NCBI GenBank assembly: GCA_963555705.1
Contig: OY743176.1
Location: 46,363,726 to 46,427,725 of the forward strand
DNA: 64,000 bases
Reading direction: 5' to 3'
DNA from: Ligustrum vulgare
Lineage: Eukaryota > Streptophyta > Magnoliopsida > Lamiales > Oleaceae
Shown here: piece by piece, positions 21,874 through 34,800 of the stretch
Position numbering within the stretch: the first letter of the stretch is position 1
Layout: every line of letters begins with the position of its first letter
Position numbers and translations under genes: made by a program
The notes under the pieces: model-generated
Seen by the model: the letters and a program-made list of their open reading frames with translations, nothing else
The model's database searches: none
What the model was told of the DNA's origin: nothing

Positions 21874-24085
21874 TTAATTCGGGTACGCCGGTCCCCCGCG
21901 CCCCATTTCCCACTCGCAACTTTCATGAACTAGAAGTACACCCATTCATTCTTTCCAAAACTTGGGATACATAACTTTTGAACAAACTTGCACCTTGACA
22001 CATTTCTTTCATTTAAAAACATTTGACTTCCCATTTTCGATGTCAATGCATGCTTCATGATGCAATGACATGATAATGTGCATGCTTGAACATTCTTCTC
22101 AATAACATATACTTTCATAACGTAAATGAAATTCATCAAGGCAAGTAGATTACAAGGCAGTCATTTACACATTTCACATTTACATTCAACTTCTGTAAAA
22201 ATAGGGGGAAGTTTACTTACTTGACACCCTTAGTATTTACCGTCATCTGGATTTGTAAGTGGAGGAGCCTCGACTGCCCGTGTCGTCAATGTACCAAAAG
22301 TCCTAATTATTCAATTCATCAATAAATATGACTCTCAGTTCACAACCACGTTCGTTATTCATTTTAATACTAATCGAACATTGACCGAGATTAAAATTTC
22401 AATTTAACCCAAACGTGACTTTACATAATAACCAAAACACATAAAACCATAATCGAAAGCAGAAGATTAAACCATTCGACACAACATTATAAGCTTAACT
22501 ATTAAGGTACTTAAATCAAAACCAAGTTTGAAAAATGTACACGACTTTACAATTTTCTCAAATCTAGTAATTACAATTATTACTCACGTTCACACAAAAA
22601 TCATATTTGAAATAAGGGACTTAATTTCATGCAGCTTACGAATTGTACTAATCCATTTACTCGAATCTCAAACTAAATTATAACTTGGTCAAACTTTACA
22701 AAACAACGTTCCATTAAAATTCCAACTTTTAGTTTAAAAATCACGAGTCTCATTCTTCTAATATTAACAGAACTTGCAATCAAGATCAAACCTCAATTTA
22801 ACCTAATTGTGGTCTTCAACTATGAACAACACATACATTATCACCTTCGAAATAGGGATTTAATTACATATACTATAGGAAGTTTTCTGTTCCTTTAATT
22901 TCAAACTCAGATAACTATATCGACTTAAACCAAAATTTACCAAATTCTTATTAGCAACTTTAACCATTCATGAATTTTTCCAAGGTAGAAAATTACAAAT
23001 TTCCACTCATAGTTAAACACGAATAAAAACTAACAAGCTTAAATTCATAATTTATCAAAATTTGAAAATTTTAAACAAGGCATTTTTCACAAATTCTAAA
23101 TCTGGAATTTCTCAATACATACACACGTGCATATAAAAACATACACATATATTCCACTAAATGAATCAAATGTATACATACATATTTATAAACATTACTC
23201 AAATCTCAAAATTAACCTTCACAGATTAACAATTAAGTTCAAATAGTAAGCTAACGCAATTAAAATCACAAATTCTTAAAAACTTCAAATATGAAATATA
23301 TAAATATGTATGTATAACTATATACACACACACATAAATGTTACGCCCAAATCTGAATTTTTAGCAGTTTAAAAATTTGAAATTCACCTGCAACCCAAAT
23401 CTGAAATCTTCATAATAAATACACTCAACATATATACACATATCAATACATAGTGCTCGTGTGTATCGTATGTAAAATCACGAGCTTGTGCACTACTGTG
23501 TACGCATTGACTGTGTGTGCATGTTGCTGCGGAAAAGGAAGGGCTCACCGAGGCTGGAAAGTGGTGGAGGCCGGGTTGTGGTCGTCGGTGGTGTGGCGGT
23601 TGGCGTCGACAACGTAAGGGAGAGTTCACGAGAGAGAGAGTCGAGAGACGAGGGAGTGAGGCGAGAGTTGAGTGTCGTGAGTGAGGGATGAGAGATGAGG
23701 TTAGGTTTTTAATTTTAGGAATTTGCAATTTAGTCCCTCGCTTCTCTCCACGTGCATAGTTAAGTCATAAGTTCTAATTTATTCTCCAATTGCCACTGAA
23801 CTTTCCCCCAACTTTAATTTAACACAATTTAGGTCACTTACAACTTAATCAATTAAAAATCATAGCATATTTAGGTAATAAAACAATTAATCACATAAAA
23901 TTTCACGTAACCAATTTATAAGTTTTCTAATTGGCACATTGATTGAGACGGCGTCGAAATCCTTCCACTGCAAAATAATTCAAATCATAGACATTAAAAA
24001 TTATAAATTTAAAATTTATAACAACATTAACATAAATATCACGTAGGATTTCAGAATTGCCCATAAAATGAAAAGCGATTTTACA

Positions 24086-27000
24086 ATTCCTTACCCCCTA
24101 AAAAGAAATTTCGTCCTCGAAATTAAAACTTACTAAAAATGTGGTTCATTGGTACGCATTACATCTTCACGTTCCCAAGTAGCCTCTTCTACTGCATGAT
24201 TCCTCCAAAGGACTTTAACCAGAGTTATCTTCTTCCTTCTAAGTTATTTATTTACTTTCATCAGAATTTTCACAAGTGACTCCTCATAAGTCAGATCCTC
24301 ACAAAGATCTAATGACTCATAACTGAGACTATGGGAGGAATCCGAAATATACTTCCTCAACATTGATGCATGAAAACATTATGTACTCCTGATAGTGCCG
24401 GTTGCAATGCAACCCGATAATTTAGATCCACCTACCATTTTCAAGTATCTTAAAGGGGTCAACAAAATGCAGGCATAACTTTCCTTTCTTCCTGAATCTC
24501 ATGACCCTTTCCTAGGAGCTACCAAAAAGTCATATCACATACAGCAATTTCCAAAAATTTCCTTCTTCTGTCCGCATAGCTCTTCTGTCTACTCTTAGCA
24601 GTTTTCATCCGCTGACGAATCTTTTCAACAACTTTTGTTGCTTGTTATACTATTTCTGGACCCAATAACTTTCTTTCTCCTACTTCATCCCAATGAATTG
24701 GAAATCTACATTTCCTATCGTATAGTACTCAATACGGATCGAAGTTTGATAGCTATTGTTGAAGGAGACTATCACCCGACATTATCCCACTTATGAATCC
24801 ATTCACCTATTTTCCATTTCCAGCCTTTCATAGGATCTATTCTAACGTCTAAACCTTAATATATATATTGATTGATCACATTCTTAAAACTAAAATCAAG
24901 AAGATTGATCAAAATAAGACTTTATAATCCAGAATTGGTGAAACTTGACGTCCATACCAAAATATACAGTAGAAATACTAAAACTTTGACAAAATCTTTT
25001 TTTTTTTTGGAAAGATTTACAAACGAAATCCTTTCTGAACATGCTGACATTACTTTTAAAACTGGAGGATCAACTTAACTCCTGTTACCCATACTTATAT
25101 ATTGTAATCAAATATTCAACATCATACACTCATCTTAAAACTAAAGCCAAGGTACTAACAAAAAAATCCATGCTTTCAAAATTATTATAAGAACAATATT
25201 CTAACCAATTATTTCATAAATAAATCCTTGACCTATCACCAATGAATAAAAATTTTGTGATTCATATAGAATTCCTCATCAAGTTTACTTAACCCAAAGA
25301 TACAATCCCATTATAAGTAAAAGTCACACAGCTGACCTCAAATAATCATATGAATTTCTCTAAGATTACAACATAATGACCATCATATCCTTCACACGAA
25401 CCTTTTACGTCAATATACTCACTAAGATTTTATATCAATCTCTCAAACTCGATAAATCTTGGATTCTGCCATTGTCACTCTTTCTGCACACTACTCCATA
25501 ATAAATAACCATTGTGAAGTCTTATTCTCATTTTCCACAAATCCTATCCACAAGGACAATTGCCTAAAATTTCATTTCTTATTTTTGAATCAAGATACCA
25601 TCAATAATAATCTCCACAATTTCATGTTATGTACTATCATAAACTTTCCTCCGACTAGATGCATTACTTCTGCGATACTTGTACAAATCTAGGACCTGAT
25701 AAAGTTTCTTTCATCAATTTCATCCAACAATCTCTCATATGATATTTTAGTATCATCAATGAAAACTTAACGTACATCAGTGAATCATTCAAATTACGAT
25801 GAAACCTGATTTATTTTCCATGACTAACGTTCATCTTTCTTCGAATTCCACTTAAAACCAAATATAGCATAACTTATTCATGGAAAGTCAACTTATTTCA
25901 TAATCTCAATACATCGTCACCTTCATTTCTCACCATAAGAACAATCGCATTATTCTTTATAATTATCTCTTGTACCTTTTGTATTCAAATGACCTTATGA
26001 CAATCATCATTGTCTCACATAATCCCAACCTTCAATCATATGTCCCCAAATTCTCATTTCAAATAAATGGTTACTCCTTTAAGACATCTCACTATAAAAT
26101 ACTTTCAACATCTCCCAATAATGATAACTGACTTTCCCAAATAATCATATTGCATGTAAATAACCAAATCTTTAACATATCATCTACCAATCAACTTCCA
26201 AAATAAATCAACAGTATTATCACTTACCATCATAATTTATAATATTCTCCAATATAAGTGATCATTTCTCACTAATAATCAATAAGTTCCTAAGAATAAT
26301 TAAAATTCTTTCCAATAATGCCATAACATTTGTCTTCACTCATCCTTTCGAAGTATGACTTGACATTTCCCAATATACACATCAAGTCATCACATAACTT
26401 CATGTATTCCTTGATATCCCAGAAAATCAATTCTTAATTCCTCAACATAACAATTTCAAATCATAGTTTCCAATATCAATATCTCACTTCCTTCAATACA
26501 TTAATTGGCTCAAATGACCACCCATTAGTCATACTTATAAATATATGAGACAAATCAAAATCCCAAAATTTCTTAGTTACAAGACCAAACAACATTATAA
26601 ATTTCTCTCAAAATAGAGGAATAATTCACTTACTCAAACACAATATCCATTCCTTAATTCCCAATAATTAAGAATCAAATCTTTTAATCTCAAATTTCAT
26701 AATTTTTCTCATCGAAGTCTCAATAAAATCATATCACTCATAATCTCAACATCTCATCACAACTTCATAAAACTGGTTTTGCCATGTCTAAAATCAATTA
26801 TGCAAAGTCTTATAAAACCATCTTTCTTCTTCATGTATAGCTCCTGAGTATCCCATGGCAAAAAAACTAGGTCGAACAAAACCCTTGTCCATGAGATTCT
26901 ATAGTTGCACTTTGAGCTCTTTTAAGTTACGAAGGAGTCATCCGATATTATACCTTGGATACTAGAGTTGCGCACTTAATCGATGACGAATTCAATTTCT

Positions 27001-27905
27001 CTTTTAGGTGGTAAATCACAAAGATCTTCTGAGAACATCTTTAGTCATTCTCGAATAACAGAAATTTGTTCGAGAGAAGTATTCACCTTAGACACTTCAA
27101 TTATTGCAACCAGGTAGGCTTAATAACTCTTATTCATCAATTGACGAGCCTTCATCACTGATAATATCGATATGAAAAGTTCTACCTTTACCTCAACAAG
27201 GCGAAAAAGGGTTTCATTTGAAAGTTCAAATACCACCTTAACGTAGCCAGTGATTGAAACCTTATACCATAATAATCATTCCATTCCTAGTATGACATCA
27301 AGTTTGTGGGTATTCAGTGTTATGAAATCCATCATCTACTCCTTCCCATTCACCATGATTGGGACATTTCTCAACACATAACTTTAGTTCGACAATTCTT
27401 CAAATGGCGTTGACAATATAAACTTGGTCTCCAGCTACTGAGATGGGTAAATCAATTTTCCCATAATTGTGGGACTATCAAATGAGTGGGTAGTCCCGAT
27501 ATCAAACACGATAAGTGCTTAATACTAAGTTCAATGACTTCTCAACTTCTCGTTTGGACATTGTATACTCTCGTGTCGATATACCATTCATATCCATTTC
27601 TTATTTCACAAAAAGATCTAATAAACGGCACCCAATTTTTTTTTTTATAACCATTACTTTCTCACTTCCTCATTTACATAACCAAGATATATTCGTCATA
27701 TTCACTGACAACATTATTAACCTTTCACTTTCCGACATTACACATTAGCATGCACGAATTTACAATAATTGGAACATCAAATAACATTTCATAATTTAAA
27801 CAAAATTTAACTTACCAGATGATCGAGGAAGAAGCACTTGAGGCGTGACTCAGTACCCGAACCATTTCAAATAGTTTTTAAAAGTCTACAGAATCGCTTT
27901 TAAAA
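24086..27905 (-). pseudogene. Chromovirus polyprotein remnants (protease, RT, integrase, chromodomain)
   Basis: Minus-strand translation in shifting frames shows an aspartic protease motif D-I-G-T-T-H-S-F near 27510, VILGME near 27300, an RT start (MKKKDGFIRLC) near 26860-26900, an integrase C-terminal stretch (MRFRKKGKLC, then INVEEVYF) near 24340-24520, and a chromodomain end (VLWRNHAVEEATWERED) near 24160-24230. Most of 24860-26780 is too degraded for me to assign residue by residue. Gag is largely absent between 27600 and 27905. The polypurine tract (minus strand TTTTTAGGGGGTAAGG) adjoins the 3' LTR at about 24087-24103. Confidence 0.8.
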
Positions 27906-27922
27906 CTCTTATCTCTGATACC
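27906..27922 (-). other. Primer binding site of chromovirus
   Basis: On the minus strand this reads TGGTATCAGAGATAAG, matching the 3' end complement of initiator tRNA-Met as in many plant LTR elements. It lies 6 bases inside the right-hand (5') LTR. Confidence 0.88.
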
Positions 27923-27928
27923 AAAAAA

Positions 27929-29698
27929 TGTAACACCCCAAGTTTAAGAGTCTAAAAATTAGGCGTGTTAACTTCCATTCACATTAAATGCGGAATTTAA
28001 TCATTTACACAATTAAAATGTTCATTTATCTATTGCAAAATTTTGCAAAAATTTCGGCAGAGTCTCCTCTGTAAATTGGACATAGCCAACCTGTAGAGGG
28101 ACGTCAAAACCATTTTTCAAATACAATTCTCAACTCATTCAACCCAACAATCCACATCCGACCACAATTCCAAGATTCAACTTCAACATCAATTCCCCAA
28201 ACTCCTCAACAAAATAACTTGAAGTATAAATTTTTAAACTCATGAAAACATGATAAAAACTAATCACAGGGAAATACCATAACTTATTTAAACTAATTTC
28301 AACCGAAACAATTATCAAAATAAATGAATTAAGAAATAATTACTTAGAACTTAAATAAATTCTAATTTAACTAAAAATCACTTGAATAAATTTAACTTTA
28401 TTAATTAATGCGACGATGGGTACTGTCGGAGTCGGCCGCCAAGTGTTCTCCTCTGATCATCTAACTTTCATCACCTGAAATATGGGGAGAGATTGGGGTG
28501 AGCTAAAGCTCAGTAAGTAAACTGTATGCATGAATGCATGCTTATGACATGAATGCTTTAAAAATTCCATGTATGTATCCCCATTTACTTTACTTTCCAG
28601 AACATTCAATCATTTCAAACTTTCACTTAACATTTCAAACTTTCACTTCATTTCCATCGTGTGCTCACTTGGTGTAACTTCTAGTCAATCAGATTAACAT
28701 TCACATTTCCACCGCAAAGCGGTTTAACATTCACTTTCCCACCGCAAAGCGGTTTAACATTCACTTTCCCATCGCAAAGCGGTTTAACAGTCCACCGTAA
28801 ACGATTGAACATTCCGTCGCAAAGCGACTTAATTCGGGTACGCCGGTCCCCCGCGCCCCATTTCCCACTCGCAACTTTCATGAACTAGAAGTACACCCAT
28901 TCATTCTTTCAAAAACTTGGGATACATAACTTTTGAACAAACTTGCACCTTGACACATTTCTTTCATTTAAAAACATTTGACTTCCCATTTTCGATGTCA
29001 ATGCATGCTTCATGATGCAATGACATGATAATGTGCATGCTTGAACATTCTTCTCAATAACATATACTTTCATAACGTAAATGAAATTCATCAAGGCAAG
29101 TAGATTACAAGGCAGTCATTTACACATTTCACATTTACATTCAACTTCTGTAAAAATAGGGGGAAGTTTACTTACTTGACACCCTTAGTATTTACCGTCA
29201 TCTGGATTTGTAAGTGGAGGAGCCTCGATTGCCCGTGTCGTCAATGTACCAAAAGTCCTAATTATTCACATTCATCAATAAATATGACTCTCAGTTCACA
29301 ACCACGTTCGTTATTCATTTTAATAATAATCGAACATTGACCGAGATTAAAATTTCAATTTAACCCAAACGTGACTTTACATAATAACCAAAACACATAA
29401 AACCATAATCGAAAGCAGAAGATTAAACCATTCGACACAATTTATGTCACTTACAAATTAATCAATTAAAAATCATAGCATGTTTAGGTAATAAAATAAT
29501 TAATCACATAAAATTTCACGTAACCAATTTATAAGTTTTCTAATTGGCACATTGATCGAGACGGCGTCGAAATCCTTCCACTGCAAAATAATTCAAATCA
29601 TAGACATTAAAAATTATAAATTTAAAATTTATAACAACATTAACATAAATATCGCGTAGGATTTCAGAATTGCCCATAAAATGAAAAGCGGTTTTACA
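27929..29698 (-). repeat. Chromovirus 5' LTR, internally deleted (1.8 kb)
   Basis: It is collinear with the left LTR except for a gap of about 1.35 kb at about 29436. The gap joins sequences that share ACACAA, pointing to deletion at a short direct repeat. It also lacks about 32 bases near 28690 present in the other LTR and has one extra 30-bp hairpin unit. The shared CACTA module is at 28036-28105. Confidence 0.92.
28711..28828. repeat. Hairpin minisatellite in chromovirus 5' LTR (5 units)
   Basis: Hairpin units lie at 28711-28723, 28741-28753, 28771-28783, about 28794-28805 and 28816-28828. There is one more 30-bp unit than in the 3' LTR, so the array changed length after insertion. Confidence 0.9.
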
Positions 29699-30060
29699 TA
29701 TATAGTCTTTGTATTCAAGTTTTTGCCGGATATTGCACGTTCGGCATCAAACAAAAACTTTGATTCCATTTGATCTTGGAGTCTTTTTTTGATCCCTCAT
29801 GCATACTATTTGGTGGGACAAATAAAGTCTAAAGGAAAGCGAATGTCGTGTCTTGAAATCTTTAAAGTCATTACGAAGTTTAATCATCACACCACCAACA
29901 TCGTTTCAACATGAATTGTTGTATTTTGATTTTAATCGACGAGTTTTGAATGTCCTATCCAAAGCTCATGACGATCAAACCATGGATTATTGAGATATCA
30001 ATATTTGATCACAACTATTGCACGTTGTCCGTATCCTAAGAGTTTTTGTGTTCTTGATTC
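29699..30060 (+). other. Continuation of alpha Copia 3' LTR and border zone
   Basis: After the TATAT duplication the alpha LTR resumes. 29775-29855 matches the left alpha fragment at 7575-7648 (ATCCCTC, GCATACTATTTGGT, AAAGGAAAGCGA). Where the LTR ends is not clear; no coding sequence is visible. Confidence 0.55.
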
Positions 30061-30319
30061 TAATATAATAATACAACTGATCTTTCGTAATATAAAGAGT
30101 AATTTTTTCATGCATATTAGTTCAATATTCTACTGAAATATTGATTTGTATAAATTATTACTCTTATCTAGGGAGCACCAATAGAATATTATATAGAAGT
30201 TAAAGATTATATGCTTTATACTTTTAGTGGTACAATATTTCTCTAGAATTTTTTTTTTAAATAAAGTTATGTTTCACAAGTATATGGACACGAAATTGGT
30301 CTAGAATATGAATACTTAG

Positions 30320-30389
<70 letters not shown>

Positions 30390-31803
30390 AAAAAAAAAAC
30401 AGAATAATACAATATTGTTTTAAATATTGTTATGTGTGAATTTGTGCTTCTTCTAGTAACGGAGTAATTCAAATATAATATTTGTTTTTAAACAATGCTA
30501 CAACATTCTTCTAGGATATTGAATAGATTATTTTTTATTCAAGAACTGTATTACAATATTCTTTTCATTTCCACAAATTATAAGACAACATTATTCTAGA
30601 ATATTGATTTTGAATACTTTCCTTTCAATATTATTCTTAAATATTGATTATAATGTTGTACTTCTTCTTGAGAAACTATAAATTATTATTAACTCCTCAT
30701 GAATATGTTTTCTAGCAGATTGTTAATATAAAAGGTTTTGATTATTCAAGAGTAATAAGTCAAAATTCATTCTCGGATATTGAAATTCTAATGTCAAACT
30801 CTTCACGAATATGTATTATAACATATGTTAATATTTGCATTTCGTATTTCCTCAAGAGCAACAACGTGATATACTTTTAACTAATTAACTTGATTTTGAG
30901 AGAATAGCATTGATAACGTATTATAATCTAGAGAAAAATGAGAACATAATAGAGATATCAATAGACTTGTGTGTGTAGATCTCAATGAGTATAAAGGCCC
31001 TCTCTTTATAGGGTCCAAAATGAAAACTACAATAAGAGTAGAATAAATCATTCTAGATTATTAGTTCATGATTCAAGGAGATTGCGTTCCCAGCTGATTG
31101 GAATGGAGTTTAGTCTTGACTCCATTTCCCAAGTACTAGTGAAAACAATTAGGGAGGGATTAGTTTCTAAGTCCATTTTAATTATGATAGCTATTTAGTA
31201 ATGGCAATTTTTGGATTGGGATTTTTAGTTTCCCAGAGGATTTTGTTTTTTATTTTTTCGTTAATTGCTGCTTTTTATTTTCCTCATTAACTGCTTTTTG
31301 ATAAAATAGTGCTAAATCTTATCCATTTTTAACTAGTCAAACATTAATTTATTCACACACTTAACGGGACTCACATATTTTTTTTTCAAACTTCAAAATT
31401 TTGTGAAAAGACCTTTATATTGGAAGCCAGTAATTTTTTCCCTATTTAGAGATGTTGCCACTCTAAATTTGATGTGTTTAACTTATTTCGTATGGACTTT
31501 TCATTTGATGAATTCTATTCTACAATCTAAGATTATTTAGTTGATTCGTGCACATTCATATTTCTTGCATGTACAGCGAAACTAAAATTTGTTACGGTAT
31601 ATTTGTATTCTTTTCAATGCTAAAGCATGGTTTATAATTTATATCATAATCTGTAGCATTTCTGATGTCTATAAAAGAGCATAATATTTCTATAAATTTT
31701 ATTACGAAATAAATTTTCTCACGAAACAAAACAAAACAAAATAAAATAAAATAGACAAGACTTAACTGTGTTGGACAATCACACTACAAGCATATACATA
31801 TAA
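30061..31803. other. AT-rich non-coding region with palindrome cluster and TATA-bearing inverted repeat
   Basis: No gene is recognised. Five 20-21 bp near-palindromes of the form CAAYATT...AATATTG lie at 30123-30143, 30410-30429, 30501-30521, 30586-30606 and 30626-30646. A TA microsatellite is at 30324-30387. TATAAAG (30990-30996) and its inverse CTTTATA (31004-31010) frame GCCCTCT, giving TATA-like boxes on both strands. The mix could be a regulatory region of an unrecognised LTR or of a lost gene. AAAAC-type repeats lie at 31722-31752. Confidence 0.55.
30324..30387. repeat. (TA)n microsatellite
   Basis: About 30 TA units followed by an A run, inside the AT-rich region. Confidence 0.95.
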
Positions 31804-31808
31804 CTCTG

Positions 31809-34800
31809 TATAGCGACCCAGAATTTTATGCAATAAATAATTATTTTAATATTTAGAAAATTGTGTCGCTACTATTTCACCCATTATTTTGAAGTTAACG
31901 CCGCGACGGATTCGTCTAGCCAAGTCAAGAAATATCGAATTTGTTCGATTTTAAATTAAAATCCGAATTTCTAAAATTATGTTATTTTAATATTATTTTC
32001 AAAATCATTTTGAATTCCAAATTTATTAAAATATCCCAATGATCCTTATCAAATTATTTCAAGTCTAAATACGAAATCCAATTTTATCTCAAAATTTACT
32101 TACTTCTCAAATGTATTTTTCAGTCCAAAATATATCTGTTTTAAATACATTTCTTAATCAAAGTTAGTCTAATTTTCAGTTGATTACTTCCCACGTTTTG
32201 CATTTCTCTTTATTCTCCTTTCCACCTCATTTTCAACTTATATCTCCACCAAACACTACCGTGAATTTCCCATCACGTTCACAGCAATGATATCCACCAT
32301 CAAAGCAAACACCAAATATTCTTCATCATGATTCCCCACCCCATTAACCATTTTCTTTCTTTCTTTTTCTTTCTTTTTCATATGCTTCCTCTCTTTACAC
32401 ATTATCACTACATGGAGAGAACAGACTGGAAAGTTTGGGAGATCGTGAGATAGGAATTAGGCTGATAAAATCTATACATATACAACCAACAATTCACCAT
32501 CCTCATTCATGGCCAACACAACATTCAGACTCCATTTCAACAGCCTCCTTCCAACTTCATTGCAGCCTAGCAGCTGTAACCAACCTCACTGCAACCATAA
32601 CCTGCAACCAAGAACCCAACCCAAACTTCTCACTGCCACGGCCAATTCACCACCACCGAATCAAGCAGCAACCATCATCCACCAACGCTGCTATTATCAA
32701 TACCACCTTCATCACCAATCAGTTACACCGCAATTCCATCACTGTCATTACTCAATTTTTCAGCCATGAACTTTCATCATCATCGTATTGGCATCAACCT
32801 GCAAGACAACCCACAGCCGCAACCTTCATCATATACATCAATCTGTAATCAATCATCATCACCACTATCAACCAGCATCATCATCAGATTTTCACTAACT
32901 GCACAACCCATGATCATCACTGCCAAACCAGTTCACTGCCATGGCTCGCAGCCACCTCTATTGCCGATCGAACCTCAGTCACTGCCCCAGAATCACCACC
33001 AATCTGTATCACCTCTTCCACCAACACCACTGCACGATCAAATCCCTCAATCTGCCATAATCGATACACCAAAACACCTACTGCCTACTGCTCAACATCA
33101 AACCCAACTCCAATCGCAATCCAAAATCAAAACCCAAAACCCAGATTAAGCCAAGCCCAAATACTTACTTCAAATCGCCGCTCCCTTCGCCGGAATTTCA
33201 GACCCAAATCGCGAACTAAGATTTGATTTCTTTTCGGTTTCGCCCTTGTTTCTCGCACCCAAGCCCTCAAACCAGAATCCCACCTTGACCGCAGCTCGCC
33301 GCCTCTATGCGCCGGTGTTTCGCCGGCCAAATCGTCGGTTTTTGGCGAGGCAGCCTTCTCTCCGGTCGCGTCTCTCTCCCTGGCTCTCTGATCGTGAAGT
33401 GAGAGAGAAGTAAAGATCTGAATATATTATATTAATTTTCAGAATCTGCAGTTTAGTCCCTGAAGTTTTAAATGTTTCAAAATCAGTCCCTGACATTTTA
33501 AAAGGTTTTATTTCAGTCCTTTCAGCTTTTAAACTTATCCATTTCAGCCCCAAAGTTTTAAATGAGTTTTAATCAGCCCTTTCATTTTCAAAATCTATTA
33601 TTTCAGTCACTATTGATTTACTTTTAAGCCCAAGTTTCAAAAGTATTCATTTTAATCCCTCAACTTTCAAAAGTATTCATTTTAGTCCATCAACTTTCAA
33701 AACATCAATTTTAGTCCTCAAATTATAATTTATCATTTTGAACTATATATTCGATAGACTAAAGTGACTTATTGGCTAAGACGAAGCGTACGGAGAATTT
33801 AAAGGAATTGAAGTCATTCCCGCTCAACTTTGCACTCGTCGGATTTGAGGTAGACTCGCACTTATTAATTGATTTAAATTATGATTTCATATGAATGTCA
33901 TGTGACTTGTGAAAGTCAATTTTTAAGAAAAACAAGTATGTTTTTATGAAAGGTAAATATACCTTATGTTGTTATGAAAAGTAAGTATGTTTTTATGAAA
34001 AGAAAATATACTTTATGTTTTTACGAAAAGTAAGTATACCCTATGCTTCACGAAAATGTTTTTTTGGATCATTGCTATGAAATCAATCTACCAAGATTGT
34101 TTTGGGTCCCATATGATAAGTTATGATATGTTAAGGGGACCGGAGTTTTAGTAGCGCTACACATAAGAATTCTTGCCACCTAAGTTCGGTAACATTCTTG
34201 TGTCTCCTATGTTTATGAGGATTTGCCACGAAGTTCGGTAAAATTCCTATCTTTCCATATGTTTATGAGGATTTACCACCTAAGTTCGGTAAAATTCCTG
34301 TCGCATATGTTTATGAGGATTTCGATCCTATCTTATGTTATGATGCAATTGATCCCTATGAATTTCAGAAAATTATGCTTGGTATACTTACTACATAAGA
34401 ATTCTTACCACCTAAGTTCGGTAAAATTCTTATGTTTATGAGGATTTCGATTTTATCCTATGTTATGATGAAAACTTACTGTTATTATGATTTTACTGCA
34501 TAAGAATTCTTGCCACCTAAGTTCGGTAAAGTTCTTGTGTCTCCCTATGTTTATGAGGATTTCAATCCTATCTTATGTTATGCTTTCAAAAGAAATTATG
34601 CTTGGCATAATTAAAATGTTTTTATAAGTATATGGTTTTCAAAGAGCTGTTTTCAAAGAGCTATTTTCAAAGAGCCTATGATTTGCAAAATATGTCCAGT
34701 GCTGTAATGCACAATATGAGTTTTATCAAGAGCTGTTTTATAAAGAAGCTCTATCAATGCCCGTTTTATAAAGAGCCGGGATTTATGTGTTTAATCATCT

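Larger units (their letters stand above)
20973..24085 (-). repeat. Chromovirus 3' LTR (3.1 kb)
   Basis: It is the full-length LTR, compared with the right one: both begin (minus strand) with TGTAAAA and end GGGGTGTTACA. It contains the shared module (21080-21149), four ACCGCAAAGCGGT-type hairpins (21786-21873), and about 1.35 kb (about 22475-23829) that the right LTR lacks. Confidence 0.92.
20973..29698 (-). mobile_element. Chromovirus-type Gypsy (Tekay/Del-like) retrotransposon, minus strand
   Basis: Its left and right LTRs both have the termini TGTAAAA...GTTACA (minus strand) and are flanked by perfect TATAT duplications (20968-20972, 29699-29703). The minus orientation is shown by the primer site next to the right LTR and the polypurine tract next to the left one. 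Internal pieces order as protease, RT, integrase end and chromodomain, with most of gag lost. It is 8.7 kb and coding-dead. Confidence 0.92.
7575..29860 (+). mobile_element. Old plus-strand Copia element ('alpha'), dismembered by later insertions
   Basis: Collinear pieces of one Copia element lie on both sides of several inserts: an LTR-like fragment at 7575-7648; RT to RNase H at about 8690-9717; a 19-base RNase H piece at 18441-18459; the RNase H end at about 19800-19940; the untranslated 3' part to 20263; and the 3' LTR at 20264-20972 continuing at 29704 to about 29860. The 7575-7648 fragment matches about 29775-29855 (CATACTATTTGGT, AAAGGAAAGCGA), which ties the left and right ends together. 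The right limit is approximate. Gag, protease and integrase are missing. It is the oldest layer of the left nest because the beta fragment, CACTA copy 2, the truncated LTR and the chromovirus all lie within it. Confidence 0.75.

Noticed and set aside
23384..23728. 114-codon minus frame in the chromovirus LTR
   Set aside because: It lies inside the LTR segment missing from the other LTR, has no domain and overlaps another frame on the opposite strand.
30586..30606. Firm call of heat-shock elements
   Set aside because: TTC-TA-GAA fits the core, but AT-rich palindromes give such matches by chance; reported only as a pattern.
32435..33149. Overlapping 86-137 codon frames rich in His, Asn, Pro and Thr
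   Set aside because: They lie in a C/A-rich part of the solo LTR with no domain and overlap in different frames; composition explains them.
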